Shown: positions 24,975-35,885, numbered from the stretch's first letter. The stretch is 64,000 nucleotides of DNA from SLST01 sp964458555 (GCA_964458555.1 CAYWJH010000001.1:101219-165218); one strand, 5' to 3'. Program-made: numbers and translations. Notes: generated by a model not told the origin, from the letters alone.

Positions 24975-26999
24975 CTATCCGACCTGGCGGTTATCCGTGA
25001 CGCCGGGGACGGCGGTGATGTTGAGCACCTGCGGGATCGATCGGACGCTCTTCATGACCTTCTTGAAGTCGTCGCGGCGGTCGAGCTCTACGGTGAATTG
25101 CGCGTCGAGGCGCCCGTCGTCGGTTTCCTCGACGCGACCTTCGATCAGGTTTCCCTGGAACTTGCGGATCGCGCTCTCGATCTCGCTGAAGAGGTCGAAG
25201 GTTCGACGTGCGACGACGCGGAATCGGCGGGTCTCGCGCGGAGAAACGGTCTCCCACTCGACTTCGATCCCGCGCGCCTCGAAGTCGGGGATGTTTGCGA
25301 GGTTACTACAGCCTCGCTTGTGGACGATGATGCCTCGCCCCCTCGACACGTAGCCCACGATGTCGTCGCCGGTCGTGGGGTGGCAGCAGTTCGCGAAGCG
25401 GATCATCATGTTCCGCTCGTCGCCGACGCGAACGCCGACCTTCTTCGACTCGATGACCGTTGTCGGTTCGTGCGTATCGGTCGACGGGGGTTCGCCACCG
25501 CTTCTCTTTGGCGGGGCTTCCGTTACATTCTTGCGCGCGACGATACTCTTGTCGAGGATCAGGCTCTCGTCGTGCTTGTTGAGCCATTGGCGGATCTTCT
25601 GGCGGGTGCGAGTCGTGCGCGCGTAGCGCAGCCAGTTGAGGTGCGGGTGCGCGTGCTGCGAGGTGATGATCTCGATGACCTGCGTGTTCTTCAGCTCGGC
25701 GCGCAGCGGGATGATCGACCCGTCGGCCTTCGCGGCCATCGTGTGGTGGCCCACCTCGGTGTGAATGTGGTAGGCGAAGTCGATCGCCGTCGCGCCGCGC
25801 GGAAGCTGGATCGCGTCTCCCTTGGGCGTGAAGACGTAGATGGAGTCCTTGAGGATCTCGCGCTTGATCTCCTCGAGGAACTCGTTCGAGGTCAGTCGTA
25901 CCGCCCCCAGATCGCGCACGCGGTTGAGAATAGCGAGATCCTCGTTGCGCGCCTGTTCGCGCGTCAGACCCTGCTTGTAGACCCAGTGCGCCGCGATCCC
26001 GTACTCGGCGGTTTGATGCATCTCGCGCGTGCGGATCTGGATCTCGAGCAGTTTGCCGTCAAAGCCCATGACCGTCGTGTGCAGACTCTGGTACTTGTTC
26101 GCCTTGGGCATGGCGATGTAGTCCTTGAACCGGCCCTCGATGGGGGGCCAGATGCGGTGGACCAGGCCAAGCATCGTGTAGCATGCGTTCGTGCTGTCGC
26201 AGATGACCCGCGTCCCCAGCAGGTCGAAGATCTCGTCCAGATCTTTGCCGCGCCTGCGCATCTTCTCGTAGATCGAGTAGAAGTGCTTCGCCCGCGTCTC
26301 GACGTCGATCGTGATCCCGGCCTCGTCTGCTGCCTCCGCGAGCGCTTCCTCGACGCGCGCGAGGTAGTCGGCGCGTTCGCTGCGTTTCTGAGAGACGAAC
26401 GCCTTGATCTGGTCGTAGGCCTGCTTGTTGATCTGCTTGAGCGAAAGGTCCTCGAGCTCGTCCTTGAGCCACGCGATACCCAGGCGACCGGCGAGGGGCG
26501 CGTAGATGTCGAGCGTCTCCTGCGCGATCGCGCGTCGGCGATGCTCCTTCTTGTACTCGAGCGTGCGCATGTTGTGCAGCTTGTCGGCGAGCTTGATGAG
26601 AATGACCCGGATGTCCTTCACCATGGCGAAGAGCATCTTGCGGATCGTCTCTGTCGTCTGGACGCTCTTGTTCTTCGCCTTGACCGCCGCGATCTTGGTG
26701 ACGCCGTTGACGAGCTGTTCGACGTCCTTCCCGAACTCCTTGCGCAGATCGGTCCGGGTCATCTTGGTGTCCTCGAGGACGTCGTGCAGCAACGCGCTCA
26801 CCACCGCGGGGCCGTCGAGGCGGAGGTCGATCAGGATCTCCGCGACCTGGAGCGGGTGCACGAGGTAGGGCTCGCCGCTTTCGCGCAGCTGGCCCTCGTG
26901 GAGCTCACGACTCTTCAGGGCGGCGCGCATGATCTGCTCGACGTCGTCGGCGGAGTAGGGGGTGAGTAAGGCTCTGAACTCCTCGATCGTGCTTACCAT
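24975..26999 (-). CDS. rel: Bifunctional (p)ppGpp synthetase/hydrolase
   Basis: A 674-residue long RSH protein that makes and degrades the stringent-response alarmone. Order of domains: HD hydrolase (about 30-190, YLVHPLQVAEIL and ALLHDVLEDT, all metal ligands kept), synthetase (about 240-350, GTRVICDS, PKANKYQSLHTTV and EIQIRTREMH), TGS (about 385-445, FTPKGDAIQLPRGATAIDFA), a zinc-finger-like region (RFANCCHPTTGDDIVGY, then HKRGCSNL) and a C-terminal ACT domain. The intact HD motif argues for a bifunctional Rel. AGGAG is 3 bases before the ATG. It is the third gene of the prfA-prmC-rel unit, 6 bases after prmC. Confidence 0.95.
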   Translation of the reverse strand: MVSTIEEFRALLTPYSADDVEQIMRAALKSRELHEGQLRESGEPYLVHPLQVAEILIDLRLDGPAVVSALLHDVLEDTKMTRTDLRKEFGKDVEQLVNGVTKIAAVKAKNKSVQTTETIRKMLFAMVKDIRVILIKLADKLHNMRTLEYKKEHRRRAIAQETLDIYAPLAGRLGIAWLKDELEDLSLKQINKQAYDQIKAFVSQKRSERADYLARVEEALAEAADEAGITIDVETRAKHFYSIYEKMRRRGKDLDEIFDLLGTRVICDSTNACYTMLGLVHRIWPPIEGRFKDYIAMPKANKYQSLHTTVMGFDGKLLEIQIRTREMHQTAEYGIAAHWVYKQGLTREQARNEDLAILNRVRDLGAVRLTSNEFLEEIKREILKDSIYVFTPKGDAIQLPRGATAIDFAYHIHTEVGHHTMAAKADGSIIPLRAELKNTQVIEIITSQHAHPHLNWLRYARTTRTRQKIRQWLNKHDESLILDKSIVARKNVTEAPPKRSGGEPPSTDTHEPTTVIESKKVGVRVGDERNMMIRFANCCHPTTGDDIVGYVSRGRGIIVHKRGCSNLANIPDFEARGIEVEWETVSPRETRRFRVVARRTFDLFSEIESAIRKFQGNLIEGRVEETDDGRLDAQFTVELDRRDDFKKVMKSVRSIPQVLNITAVPGVTDNRQVG

Positions 27000-27005
27000 G
27001 GTCTC

Positions 27006-27942
27006 CTAAGGTCGTCGCCCGGTTACAACACGGTCACGACCCGCGAGATCGGCCCGAAGGTGAGTGTCGACCAAGCCGGCGGTCTCGAATACCGCACGCC
27101 CGGCTGCGCCCTGCTGGGGACCTATCTCGCTTACAAGATACCCGCCATGGGGGAGGGCTGTCACTGCCTGCGCGGCGAGCTCGCGGACGACCGCGAGCCC
27201 ATCGTCGCCTCCGGCGAGCGCACGCGCCGGCTCGGGCCAGCCCGCCTCGCGCATCGTCGTGTACTCAGTATCGGTGAGATACGGAGGGTTCGCCGTGATT
27301 ATCTGCGGTGTCGGCAGGTCGCGCCGGGCCGACTCGTCGGCGAGCCGGGCGAGCAGGTCGCTTTGCCAGATAGCGACGCGGTCGGCGGTGAGTCGCGATG
27401 CGTTCGTACGCGCGATGACGAGCGCGTTCTCGTCTACGTCGGAGGCGCTCACACGAATCGACGGCCGCTCGCCGGCGATCGTAGCCGCGACGCAGCCGGA
27501 CCCCGTGCACGCGTCGTGTACGTGGAGCGGCGCTGCGGCCGGCGACCGAGCCGTTGCCGCGAGCAGATCGACGAGCCGCAGGGCCTCTTCGACGAGGACC
27601 TCGGTGTCGGGCCGAGGCACGAGCACCGCAGGGCTGACGACGAACTCGCGTCCGTAGAACTCCTTGACGCCGCGGATGTAGCTCACCGGAAGCCCGGCGC
27701 AACGCTGTTCGACGTAGCCCGCGAAGCGTGCGCTCGGCTCGGGCGCGAGCTCGTCCGGGAGTGAGGCCATCACGCGCTCGGTCGGCTCGCCGAGCGCGTG
27801 CGAGAGGAGCACGAGCGCGTCGAGGTAGGGCGTCTCGGCGGAGCCGGCGGGGGCGTGCGCGAGGCAGGCGCCGATCCGCTCGCTGGCCCACCGTAGCGCG
27901 GCGCGAACGGTGGTCCCGTCGGGCTGCCGGCGTACAGCGTCG

Positions 27943-27953
<11 letters not shown>
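27006..27953 (-). CDS. prmC: Release factor glutamine methyltransferase
   Basis: A 315-residue SAM-dependent enzyme that methylates the GGQ glutamine of release factors. The diagnostic NPPY (TANPPYLT, about residue 225) is present, with the cofactor loop DACTGSGCVAATIA (about 150) and the N-terminal helical domain that holds the release factor (DALVLLSHALG). PVSYIRGVKEFYGREF and LVPRPDTEVLVEEAL are further family blocks. It overlaps its substrate gene prfA by 11 bases, the usual bacterial arrangement, and is followed by rel. Confidence 0.93.
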
Positions 27954-29013
<1,060 letters not shown>

Positions 29014-29041
29014 AGTCGATTTCGGTTCGTACCGCCTCCGG

Positions 29042-29611
29042 TCAGGCCGATGCGTCCGGCGGCGCGCCGGGCCCCAGGAAGCCGAAGAGACTCCCGCAGA
29101 ACCCGCCGGCGATGTGGGCGAACTGCGACACCGTGTCGGCCTGGAACGCGGTGACGATCTCTCGGGCGAGGTAGAGCACGACCACGAGAATGAAGGTCAG
29201 CGGAATCTCGCCCTTGCGGAAGTTCGTGAACGAGCCGAGCAGGATCATCATGAAGACGATTCCGCTCGCTCCCAACAGTCCCGTCGAGAAGAGCACGACG
29301 TTGAGGACACCCGTGACGAGCGCCGTGACCGCCATCATGAAGACCAGCCCGCCGGAGCCGTACTTCTCCTCGAGGATGGGGCCGAGCAGGAGGATGAAGG
29401 CGAAGTTGCTGACCAGGTGCGTCCAGCTCGCGTGTCCGATCACGTGGCTCAGCAGCGTCACGTAGTCGACCGGATCGGCGAAATCCATCGAGCCGCCCAC
29501 GGCGAAGAACGTCTCGGTGAGCCGCGCCCCGCTGAGTGTGTCGGCGAGGAGCACGACCGTCGAGACGAGCGCGAAGGTGAGCGTCACCGGGGCGTTGTAG
29601 GTGATTCGCAT
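29042..29611 (-). CDS. Rhomboid-family intramembrane serine protease
   Basis: A 189-residue protein with six hydrophobic segments, the minimal rhomboid core. The catalytic Ser is in GASG (residues 114-117) and the catalytic His in QFAHIAGGFCG (His166). HLVSNF (65-70), after a loop, matches the HxxxN stabilising motif. The protein is short, with no extra domains. It overlaps the stop of exonuclease III as TGATG, indicating coupling. Substrates cannot be predicted. Confidence 0.85.
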   Translation of the reverse strand: MRITYNAPVTLTFALVSTVVLLADTLSGARLTETFFAVGGSMDFADPVDYVTLLSHVIGHASWTHLVSNFAFILLLGPILEEKYGSGGLVFMMAVTALVTGVLNVVLFSTGLLGASGIVFMMILLGSFTNFRKGEIPLTFILVVVLYLAREIVTAFQADTVSQFAHIAGGFCGSLFGFLGPGAPPDASA

Positions 29612-30384
29612 CAGCGCTCCCCCACGTCCAGCTTCAGCTCGACCGGACAGTGGTCGGAACCCATCACATCCGCCATGATCGACGCGTCGGAAACCATCGG
29701 ATCGGCGACCGGATTCACGCAGTGATAGTCGATACGCCATCCGACGTTTCGCTCGCGCCCCTTCGTGAAGTAGCTCCACCACGTATAGTGGTCGCCGTCC
29801 GGTGTGAACTTCCGGAAGGTGTCTACGTAGCCCGACCCGACGAAACGGTCCATCCACGCGCGCTCCTCCGGGAGGTAACCGGGGTTCTTCTCGTTCTGCT
29901 TCGGCCTGGCGAGGTCGATCGGCTTGTGCGCCACGTTATAGTCGCCGCAGAGGACGAGCGGCTTGTCCTGCCCGCCTATGTCGTCGCAGATCTTGTGCAT
30001 CGACTCGCAGAAGTCGAGCTTGTAGTCGAGGCGCCTGCCGCCGTCCTGGCTGTTGGGGAAGTAGGCGTTGATCAGCACGAATTCGGCGAACTCGACCCGG
30101 AGCACGCGGCCCTCGTCGTCGAAGCGGTCGAGCCCCATCGTCGCCACTTCGCGCGGCTTCTCCTTCGAGAAGACGGCGACGCCGCTGTACCCCTTCTTCG
30201 TCGCCGAAGCCCAGTGCGCGTGGTACCCGGCCGGTTCGACGAGCTTCTCGGTGAGCTGCTCGGGCTGAGCCTTCGTTTCCTGGAGGCACATGATGTCCGG
30301 CGATTCGCCGTCGAGCCATTCGAGGAAGCCCTTCTTGGCGACCGCGCGGATGCCGTTGACGTTCCAGGAGAGGATGCGCTTCAT
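29611..30384 (-). CDS. xth: Exodeoxyribonuclease III / AP endonuclease
   Basis: A 257-residue Mg-dependent DNA repair nuclease that cuts at abasic sites and removes 3' blocking groups. All blocks of the ExoIII/ExoA family are in order: LSWNVNGIRA (4-14), LQETKA with the metal-binding Glu (about 33), YSGVAVFSKEKP, NAYFPNS, CGDYNVAHKPIDLA with the catalytic Asp and Asn, and, near the C-terminus, RIDYHC and GSDHCPVEL with the catalytic Asp-His. The ATG at 30384 starts directly at the first conserved strand; the in-frame codons upstream carry no homology. A TATCTT box ends 8 bases before it (30393-30398), suggesting a near-leaderless mRNA. Confidence 0.93.
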   Translation of the reverse strand: MKRILSWNVNGIRAVAKKGFLEWLDGESPDIMCLQETKAQPEQLTEKLVEPAGYHAHWASATKKGYSGVAVFSKEKPREVATMGLDRFDDEGRVLRVEFAEFVLINAYFPNSQDGGRRLDYKLDFCESMHKICDDIGGQDKPLVLCGDYNVAHKPIDLARPKQNEKNPGYLPEERAWMDRFVGSGYVDTFRKFTPDGDHYTWWSYFTKGRERNVGWRIDYHCVNPVADPMVSDASIMADVMGSDHCPVELKLDVGER

Positions 30385-30496
30385 GGACCCACAAGATACT
30401 TCAACCACCCGTCTCTTGAGAAGTCGTGCCCGTGGGGCGGAGCGCGCTGCACAGCCGGCCCGTGCCGGGAGCTCGTCGCGCATCGTGGCTCGATCC

Positions 30497-32518
30497 TTAC
30501 CCATGCACCTCGGAGAGCGACTCGAGGTCGTCGGCCGTCTGCTCCCATTCGCGCGTCAGGCGCGCGATGCGCTCCTCGGTCTCGCGTACCTGCTCGGTGA
30601 GCTCGCGTACCGCCTCTCCGTCGGCGTAGACCTCCGGATCGCCGAGCCGGTGCTGGAGCTCCTCTCGGCGCGCTTCCTCGGCCTCGATGCGCTCGAGGAG
30701 CTCGGAGACCGAGCGCTCGAGCTTCTGCTGCCGGCTGCGGCGCGCCTTCTGCTCGGCGTGGCTGAGCGTCGGTTTCGGCGCGCGGCGGTTCGCCGCCTCG
30801 GCAGTCGGCGCCGCGCGTACCGGGCCGCTTTCCACGCTCTCGCCCTGGTGCTCGAGCCGCCACGCGTAGTAGTGGTAGTCGCCGGGGAAGTCGGAGACGA
30901 TCGACGGGGCGAGCGGGTGGCTCGGGTCGGGGCGCAGCTCGATCACCCGGCCTGCGAGATTCTCGATGAAGTCACGATCGTGGCTGACGAATACGATCGT
31001 CCCGCCGAATTGGCGGAGTGCGTCGAGCAGCACTTCCTTGCTCGCCATGTCCAGATGGTTTGTGGGCTCGTCGAGTACGAGGAGGTTGTGCGGGCGGAGC
31101 AAAAGCTGAAGCATCGCGAGGCGGCTGCGCTCGCCGCCCGAGAGTACGGTCACCGACTTGTAGACGTCGTCTCCCCTGAAGAGGAAGGCGCCGAGCATGT
31201 CTCGAATCTGCTGCTCGGTCTGGCCCTGCGCTGCGGCGAGCGTCGCGTCGAGCACGCTCGGCCCGGCGTCCCCCACGGGGGGCGCTCCGGCGGTGCCGAC
31301 GCGATTGCGCGCGAGCCAGCTGTCGTCGTCTGCGTAGAATCCCCCGTCTACCCCGGCGCCGTAGACGACGTCTCCGTCGTATCCCTGATCGCGCCCCGCC
31401 ATGACCCGCATCAGCGTGGACTTCCCGGCGCCGTTCGGTCCTACGAGCACGATGCGCTCGCCGCGCTCGACGATGAGGTCGACGTCTTCGAGCACGCGGT
31501 TCTTTCCGTAGCCGCGCGAGACGCCTTCGAGCGTAATCACCTCGCGGCCCGACCGCGGCGCCGCCGGAAAACTGATGTGGATGTGCTTGAGGTGCTCGGG
31601 TATCTCGATGAGCTCGATCTTCTCGAGCTGCTTGACCCGGCTCTGTACCTGCTTCGCCTTCGACGACTGTGCCCGGAAGCGGCGGATGAAGTCCTCGAGC
31701 CGCCGGATCTCCTCCTGTTGCTGCTCCCAGTCCGCCTTGATCTGTTCGATCTCCTGCTCGCGTTGTCGCTCGTACTGCGAGTACGTGCCGCGATACCGCT
31801 TGACGTCGCCGAGAAAGAGCTCCCAGACGGTGTTCACGCTCTGGTCCAGGAAGCGCCGGTCGTGGCTGACCATGAGCACCCCACCGGGGTACGAGGAGAG
31901 GAAGCTTCCCAGCCAGACGCGGGCCTCCACGTCGAGGTAGTTCGTCGGCTCGTCGAGAAGGAGAAAGTCCGGGCGGCGCAGAAGCACCTTCGCGAGCGCG
32001 ATGCGCATCTGCCATCCCCCGGAGAACTCGTCGGTGCGGCGCTCGAAATCGGAGCGGCGAAACCCGAGTCCGGTGAGGATCCGATCGACGTCGGCTTCGC
32101 GCTCGTAGTAGCCGCTCTTCTGAACGCGCTCGTGTAGCTCGTGATGGTGGTGGACGAGTTGTTCGAGCGCCGGGTCGTCGGGCGACGCGTGCTGCATCTG
32201 TTCGGCGACGGTCTCGCTCTCCTCGAGGATCTCGGCGATCCGTCCGTAGGCGAGCTCGACCTCTTCGATCAGATTGCGACCGTGGTGGACCACGCCCGAC
32301 TGGGGGAGATAGACAACGCGGGCGTCGAGGGACCGCACCACCGAGCCGGCGTCCGGCTCGTGAAGCCCGGCGAGGATCCTCATCAACGTCGACTTGCCGC
32401 TGCCGTTCGCCCCGGCGAGCGCGCATCGGTCTCCCGACGAGAGCGTAAGCGATACGCGGGAGAGCAGATCGCGGTCTCCGTAGGCGAGCGATATGTCGTT
32501 TGCCTGGACGTGCGCCAT
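30497..32518 (-). CDS. ABC-F ribosome-associated ATPase
   Basis: A 673-residue tandem ATPase without membrane segments. Domain 1 has Walker A GANGSGKSTLM (about residues 36-46), signature FSGGWQMRIALAK and LLLDEPTNYLD. The charged linker (about 245-290, QREQEIEQIKADWEQQQEEI) is the ABC-F P-site interaction motif. Domain 2 has GPNGAGKSTLM and LSGGERSRLAML with VLDEPTNHLD. The last 60 residues are a predicted coiled coil, as in Uup/YdiF types. Such factors act on translation rather than transport. Its ATG directly abuts the TAG of the upstream lipoprotein gene, so the two are co-transcribed. Confidence 0.9.
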   Translation of the reverse strand: MAHVQANDISLAYGDRDLLSRVSLTLSSGDRCALAGANGSGKSTLMRILAGLHEPDAGSVVRSLDARVVYLPQSGVVHHGRNLIEEVELAYGRIAEILEESETVAEQMQHASPDDPALEQLVHHHHELHERVQKSGYYEREADVDRILTGLGFRRSDFERRTDEFSGGWQMRIALAKVLLRRPDFLLLDEPTNYLDVEARVWLGSFLSSYPGGVLMVSHDRRFLDQSVNTVWELFLGDVKRYRGTYSQYERQREQEIEQIKADWEQQQEEIRRLEDFIRRFRAQSSKAKQVQSRVKQLEKIELIEIPEHLKHIHISFPAAPRSGREVITLEGVSRGYGKNRVLEDVDLIVERGERIVLVGPNGAGKSTLMRVMAGRDQGYDGDVVYGAGVDGGFYADDDSWLARNRVGTAGAPPVGDAGPSVLDATLAAAQGQTEQQIRDMLGAFLFRGDDVYKSVTVLSGGERSRLAMLQLLLRPHNLLVLDEPTNHLDMASKEVLLDALRQFGGTIVFVSHDRDFIENLAGRVIELRPDPSHPLAPSIVSDFPGDYHYYAWRLEHQGESVESGPVRAAPTAEAANRRAPKPTLSHAEQKARRSRQQKLERSVSELLERIEAEEARREELQHRLGDPEVYADGEAVRELTEQVRETEERIARLTREWEQTADDLESLSEVHG

Positions 32519-33850
32519 CTACCCTCCGGTGCTGGACATGAAGATCACAAGCGGCGAGCTCGTCTGGCGCTCGACGAGGCGTTCGTCAAGATTCTCCTGC
32601 GGAACCCAGACGAGGCGGATCCCGTTGTCCCGGAACGCGTAGAGGAAGCTCGTCGGTTCGTTCGTCCCTTCGAAGCGGAAGGAGAGGGCCCCGTCGAACT
32701 CGCCGAGAAGCCGCGCAGAGAGAAAGAGATTCAGGTCAATCGTACCGGATTGACCGGCGCCATTGGGGATGGCCTGGGGAACGAGTCTGCCGTATCCGGT
32801 CCACGTGAACCGTCGGTCCTCGAGGAACGTGAGCTCGCCGTAGTTGTCGCTGAGGTATCCAGGTCCGCGGTCGAGGAGGTCCTCGTAGACGGTCTCGCGG
32901 CGTTCGACTTCGGCGTCGACGTACTCCTCGATGCCGCCGGGGACGCGTTGCATCGCGAGAGTGTGCTGTCTGCCGTCGAGCGTGTACTGGAGACTAAGCT
33001 CGTCGTTTCGCTGGAATGTCAGCTGGAGCGAGGTGCCTCTGGCCAGGTATCGCCGAGGCCCGACCCGTACGATCTCCTCGTACTCGAAGATCGTCGCGTG
33101 CGACGGGAGAACGAGCTCGAGCTGGTTGCTCTCAGGCTCGGGAAAGAGTCCGTATTCGGGGCGGAAGAGCTCGAGGTCGATCGCCCCATTGGAGATCATG
33201 TCCACGAAGTAGATGGGTCTCCAGACGTTGTTCAGAAGGAGCTCGATGAGCGGATCGGTCGCACCGCCGGACTCCACGACCACCGAGGGGTCGGTGGGGT
33301 CGTAGATCTCCAGCGTATATCCGAATACCCAGCCTCGCTCGCCGGTGCGGGTGAGCGCCTCGTACCAGTACGAGACCAGCCCCCCCTGGTTGGTCTCATC
33401 CGGCTGGCGGCCCACGAGCTTGATCTCCTCGCCCTCGCGCAGGCGGTAGACCGTGTTCGTCGCGCCCGCCTGCGCGTCGCTGCGGATGGGCAGCGCGTTG
33501 CGGGTCGCGCGCGCGTAGAGCGTCGTTGTGCCGTCGAAGCCGGCCGCGTACTCCGTGGCCGCCGCACGGGCGGACTCCTCCTCCTCGTAGAACTCGAGTC
33601 GCCACCGCGCGATCTCCGTGGGCTCCGCGAGCGCGTCCGCGGCGATCGTGTAGGTGTCGTTGAGGTCAGACTGCGACTGAACCGTGACCACGCTCCCCGA
33701 TTCGAGCATCGACTCGTCCGGCGACCAGAGGAGAACGCCGTATCCCTCGGTGCTCGAGCCGCATCCGATCAGCGCAAACGAGAGGATGAGCAGGGCGGCG
33801 GGAAGCGCGACAGCAGGTATGGGGAAATCGCACGATCGGTTGGACGCCAT
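32519..33850 (-). CDS. Lipoprotein with SH3-like domain
   Basis: A 443-residue exported lipoprotein. The signal peptide ends in LIGC (Cys30), and Ser-Ser at +2/+3 fits outer-membrane sorting. Residues about 115-180 resemble a bacterial SH3 domain (RSDAQAGATNTVYRLREGEE, RGWVFGYTL). The rest is beta-rich and unassigned. The ATG at 33850 has GGAGAAG 3 bases upstream; the in-frame extension upstream is not conserved. It is followed without a gap by the ABC-F gene and has a promoter of its own at 33870-33898. I do not recognise a characterised family beyond the SH3-like part. Confidence 0.65.
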   Translation of the reverse strand: MASNRSCDFPIPAVALPAALLILSFALIGCGSSTEGYGVLLWSPDESMLESGSVVTVQSQSDLNDTYTIAADALAEPTEIARWRLEFYEEEESARAAATEYAAGFDGTTTLYARATRNALPIRSDAQAGATNTVYRLREGEEIKLVGRQPDETNQGGLVSYWYEALTRTGERGWVFGYTLEIYDPTDPSVVVESGGATDPLIELLLNNVWRPIYFVDMISNGAIDLELFRPEYGLFPEPESNQLELVLPSHATIFEYEEIVRVGPRRYLARGTSLQLTFQRNDELSLQYTLDGRQHTLAMQRVPGGIEEYVDAEVERRETVYEDLLDRGPGYLSDNYGELTFLEDRRFTWTGYGRLVPQAIPNGAGQSGTIDLNLFLSARLLGEFDGALSFRFEGTNEPTSFLYAFRDNGIRLVWVPQENLDERLVERQTSSPLVIFMSSTGG

Positions 33851-33869
33851 GAGCTTCTCCGTGCGGTTG

Positions 33870-33898
33870 AATACACTACAACGGGTACCCAAAGTCAA
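33870..33898 (-). promoter_or_regulatory. Promoter of the lipoprotein-ABC-F pair
   Basis: TTGACT (33893-33898) and TGTATT (33870-33875) are 17 bases apart on the minus strand, 19 bases before the ATG, leaving space for the GGAGAAG site in a short leader. Confidence 0.55.
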
Positions 33899-33917
33899 CC
33901 GGGACACTGACGCAGTC

Positions 33918-34796
33918 TCAGAGTCGGTCGGAGTCCACGACGATCACGACACGCCCCTGCGCGAGGAGCGAAATGTTGTGGGGTGAGCCCAGAATCTCTG
34001 CGGCGTCCTGCTCGCTGATTACAATGTCCGACGGGCGGCGACCGAACGTCCCGATCGCCAGGACGCGAAGCGGGTTGGACCCGATGCGGTCGGCGAGGCC
34101 GGTCGCCTGCGCGTCGTCGGTGTACGCGACGGGGCCTCGGGTCGCGAGCACGTCGGGTTCCATGTGCTCGACCTCGACGAGGCGGAAGAGCAGCTCTTCG
34201 GAGGCTCGTCGGTAGTACACGCCCGGAAACAGCGTTGGCGCCACGCTCGCGATCGTGCCCGTGCCGAACACCGGCAGGTCGTCGGCGGCGTAGACGAGGA
34301 TTCCGGTGTACTCGGCGGTGGGAACCCAACCGAGGAGGGGGACAATCCGTATGGCCCGCTCGTTATCGAGGAGCCGCGAGGCGAGGTCGGCGTAGAGGTC
34401 GACGACGAAGGTGACGCTCGCCGATCCGAGGTCGGCAGACGCCGATGCGTCCACCGCGCGCGCGTCTCGTGCCGTGCGTTCGAGGCTGGTGATCAGCCCC
34501 TCCTGTTCGGATACGAGCGTCCCGACGGTGTGAAACGAGTCGAAGGGGACATCGGCGAGCGCGTCGATGATGACGCGCGGAGCGTCGCGCCGGATCGAAC
34601 GCTGCGTTTCGGCCACCGCGGCGGGGCCCTCTGCGCCGATCGCCGACAGCGGGCGCTCGACGGTCACGCGCAGCTCGCGTGCCGCCCAGTCGAGGTCGAT
34701 ACTCACGGTATCCGCGTCCTGCGCGCCGGCCGGCGCGAGGCGTATGCACACGAGGAAGAGGGCGTAGCAGAGCGACCGCTGTCTCACGCTTTTCAT
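33918..34796 (-). CDS. Exported protein of unknown function
   Basis: A 292-residue protein with a signal peptide (residues 1-24, ending PAGAQDAD). The mature part is beta/alpha mixed, without cysteines or recognised motifs. It contains an N-terminal strand-rich region (VSIDLDWAARELRVTVERPL) and conserved-looking ILVYAADDLPVFG and LFPGVYYRRASEEL segments. It lies 36 bases after the TPR-like lipoprotein gene and is probably in its operon. It may be one of the spirochaete-restricted periplasmic proteins, a guess from context. Confidence 0.55.
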   Translation of the reverse strand: MKSVRQRSLCYALFLVCIRLAPAGAQDADTVSIDLDWAARELRVTVERPLSAIGAEGPAAVAETQRSIRRDAPRVIIDALADVPFDSFHTVGTLVSEQEGLITSLERTARDARAVDASASADLGSASVTFVVDLYADLASRLLDNERAIRIVPLLGWVPTAEYTGILVYAADDLPVFGTGTIASVAPTLFPGVYYRRASEELLFRLVEVEHMEPDVLATRGPVAYTDDAQATGLADRIGSNPLRVLAIGTFGRRPSDIVISEQDAAEILGSPHNISLLAQGRVVIVVDSDRL

Positions 34797-34832
34797 ATCG
34801 GTCGAATCGCGGTTGCGGGTTAGGAGACGGCG

Positions 34833-35876
34833 CTACAGCCGTTCACCGAGGAAGATTCCGGCCCATTCCCACGTGCCGTGAATCTCCGGATCGGGAGGAA
34901 AATGCACCTTGCGGAAGTAGAGGTACCAGGTCCGGATTCGAAGACCACCCCAGCCGTAGGTCCAGAGGTACGCCTCGTCGCCGTCGGCGTCTATGTCCAC
35001 CTCTCGCTCGATGCTGAGTCTGCGCCTCGTGAGACGCAGGATCTCCCCGATATCCCAGAGCGGTGTCGTGTTTGGATCGTCGAAGTCCTGTTCCCAGCTC
35101 CGTGTGAAGAAGTTCACGCCTGCCTGGTAGCGAAGGAGCGTGCGGATGTCCTTGTTCACGAGCGCCCACGTGATCGTGCGCCGGAGGTCTTCCACGGTTT
35201 CGAGGGTCCAGTTCTTCTCGCTGTCGTGAAACTCCACGCGTTCCTTGACGGTCCGGTAAGCGTTGGGGTGCCCGGGTACTCTGAGGTCGGGGTAACGAAG
35301 CACTTCGCGGTACGCTTTGTAGACCGCGTCCCACTCGCCGAGAAGCTCGAGGTTTTCGGCGAGTCGGTAGGAGAGCAGGCCCCGGTCGACCTCGTCCCCG
35401 TATTCCGCGAGCAGCATCCGGTACCACCTCACGCGGTCCTCGGCGTCTAGGCTCAGGCGAGCGAGCTGTTCGAGCGCGGTCTTGCGAAGCGAGATGGATT
35501 CGATACGGACGTCCGGATACCCGCTCACGACGCGCTCGTAGTAGTAGCGTGCGACCGCCGGAGCACCGGTTTCGAGGTAGCCCTGAGCGACGATGGAGAG
35601 GTAGAGCCCCGCGTACTCATCGTCGGGGTGGTGCTCGACGAATGTCGTGAGATAGGCGATGAGCGGTGCGTAGCCCGATTGAATGAGGAGGTGTCCGGAC
35701 AACCGTTCGACGGCGACCGCGCGTATCTGCGGGTCTTCTTCCACGGCGATCAGCTCGTAGAGCTCGCGGACTTCCGGGTCATCGGAGTCTGCGACGTAAT
35801 AGTCGTGGACGTTGGAGCACGCGGTCAGCGCGAAGACCGAGATCGAAAGCAGGACGAGTACGCGGGAGAGGGTCAT
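34833..35876 (-). CDS. Lipoprotein with helical-repeat (TPR-like) domain
   Basis: A 347-residue lipoprotein: signal peptide MTLSRVLVLLSISVFALTAC with Cys20 as the lipidation site. The middle (about 30-215) is a stack of helices in which GYLETGAPAVARYYYERVV and GEWDAVYKAYREVLRYP read like tetratricopeptide repeats. The C-terminal 130 residues contain aromatic-rich strands (WTYGWGGLRIRTWYLYFRKV). Function unknown. The ATG at 35876 directly follows a promoter with a leader of about 2 bases, so I reject the in-frame upstream codons. The downstream exported-protein gene probably belongs to the same mRNA. Confidence 0.6.
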   Translation of the reverse strand: MTLSRVLVLLSISVFALTACSNVHDYYVADSDDPEVRELYELIAVEEDPQIRAVAVERLSGHLLIQSGYAPLIAYLTTFVEHHPDDEYAGLYLSIVAQGYLETGAPAVARYYYERVVSGYPDVRIESISLRKTALEQLARLSLDAEDRVRWYRMLLAEYGDEVDRGLLSYRLAENLELLGEWDAVYKAYREVLRYPDLRVPGHPNAYRTVKERVEFHDSEKNWTLETVEDLRRTITWALVNKDIRTLLRYQAGVNFFTRSWEQDFDDPNTTPLWDIGEILRLTRRRLSIEREVDIDADGDEAYLWTYGWGGLRIRTWYLYFRKVHFPPDPEIHGTWEWAGIFLGERL

Positions 35877-35885
35877 CTCGGCGCG

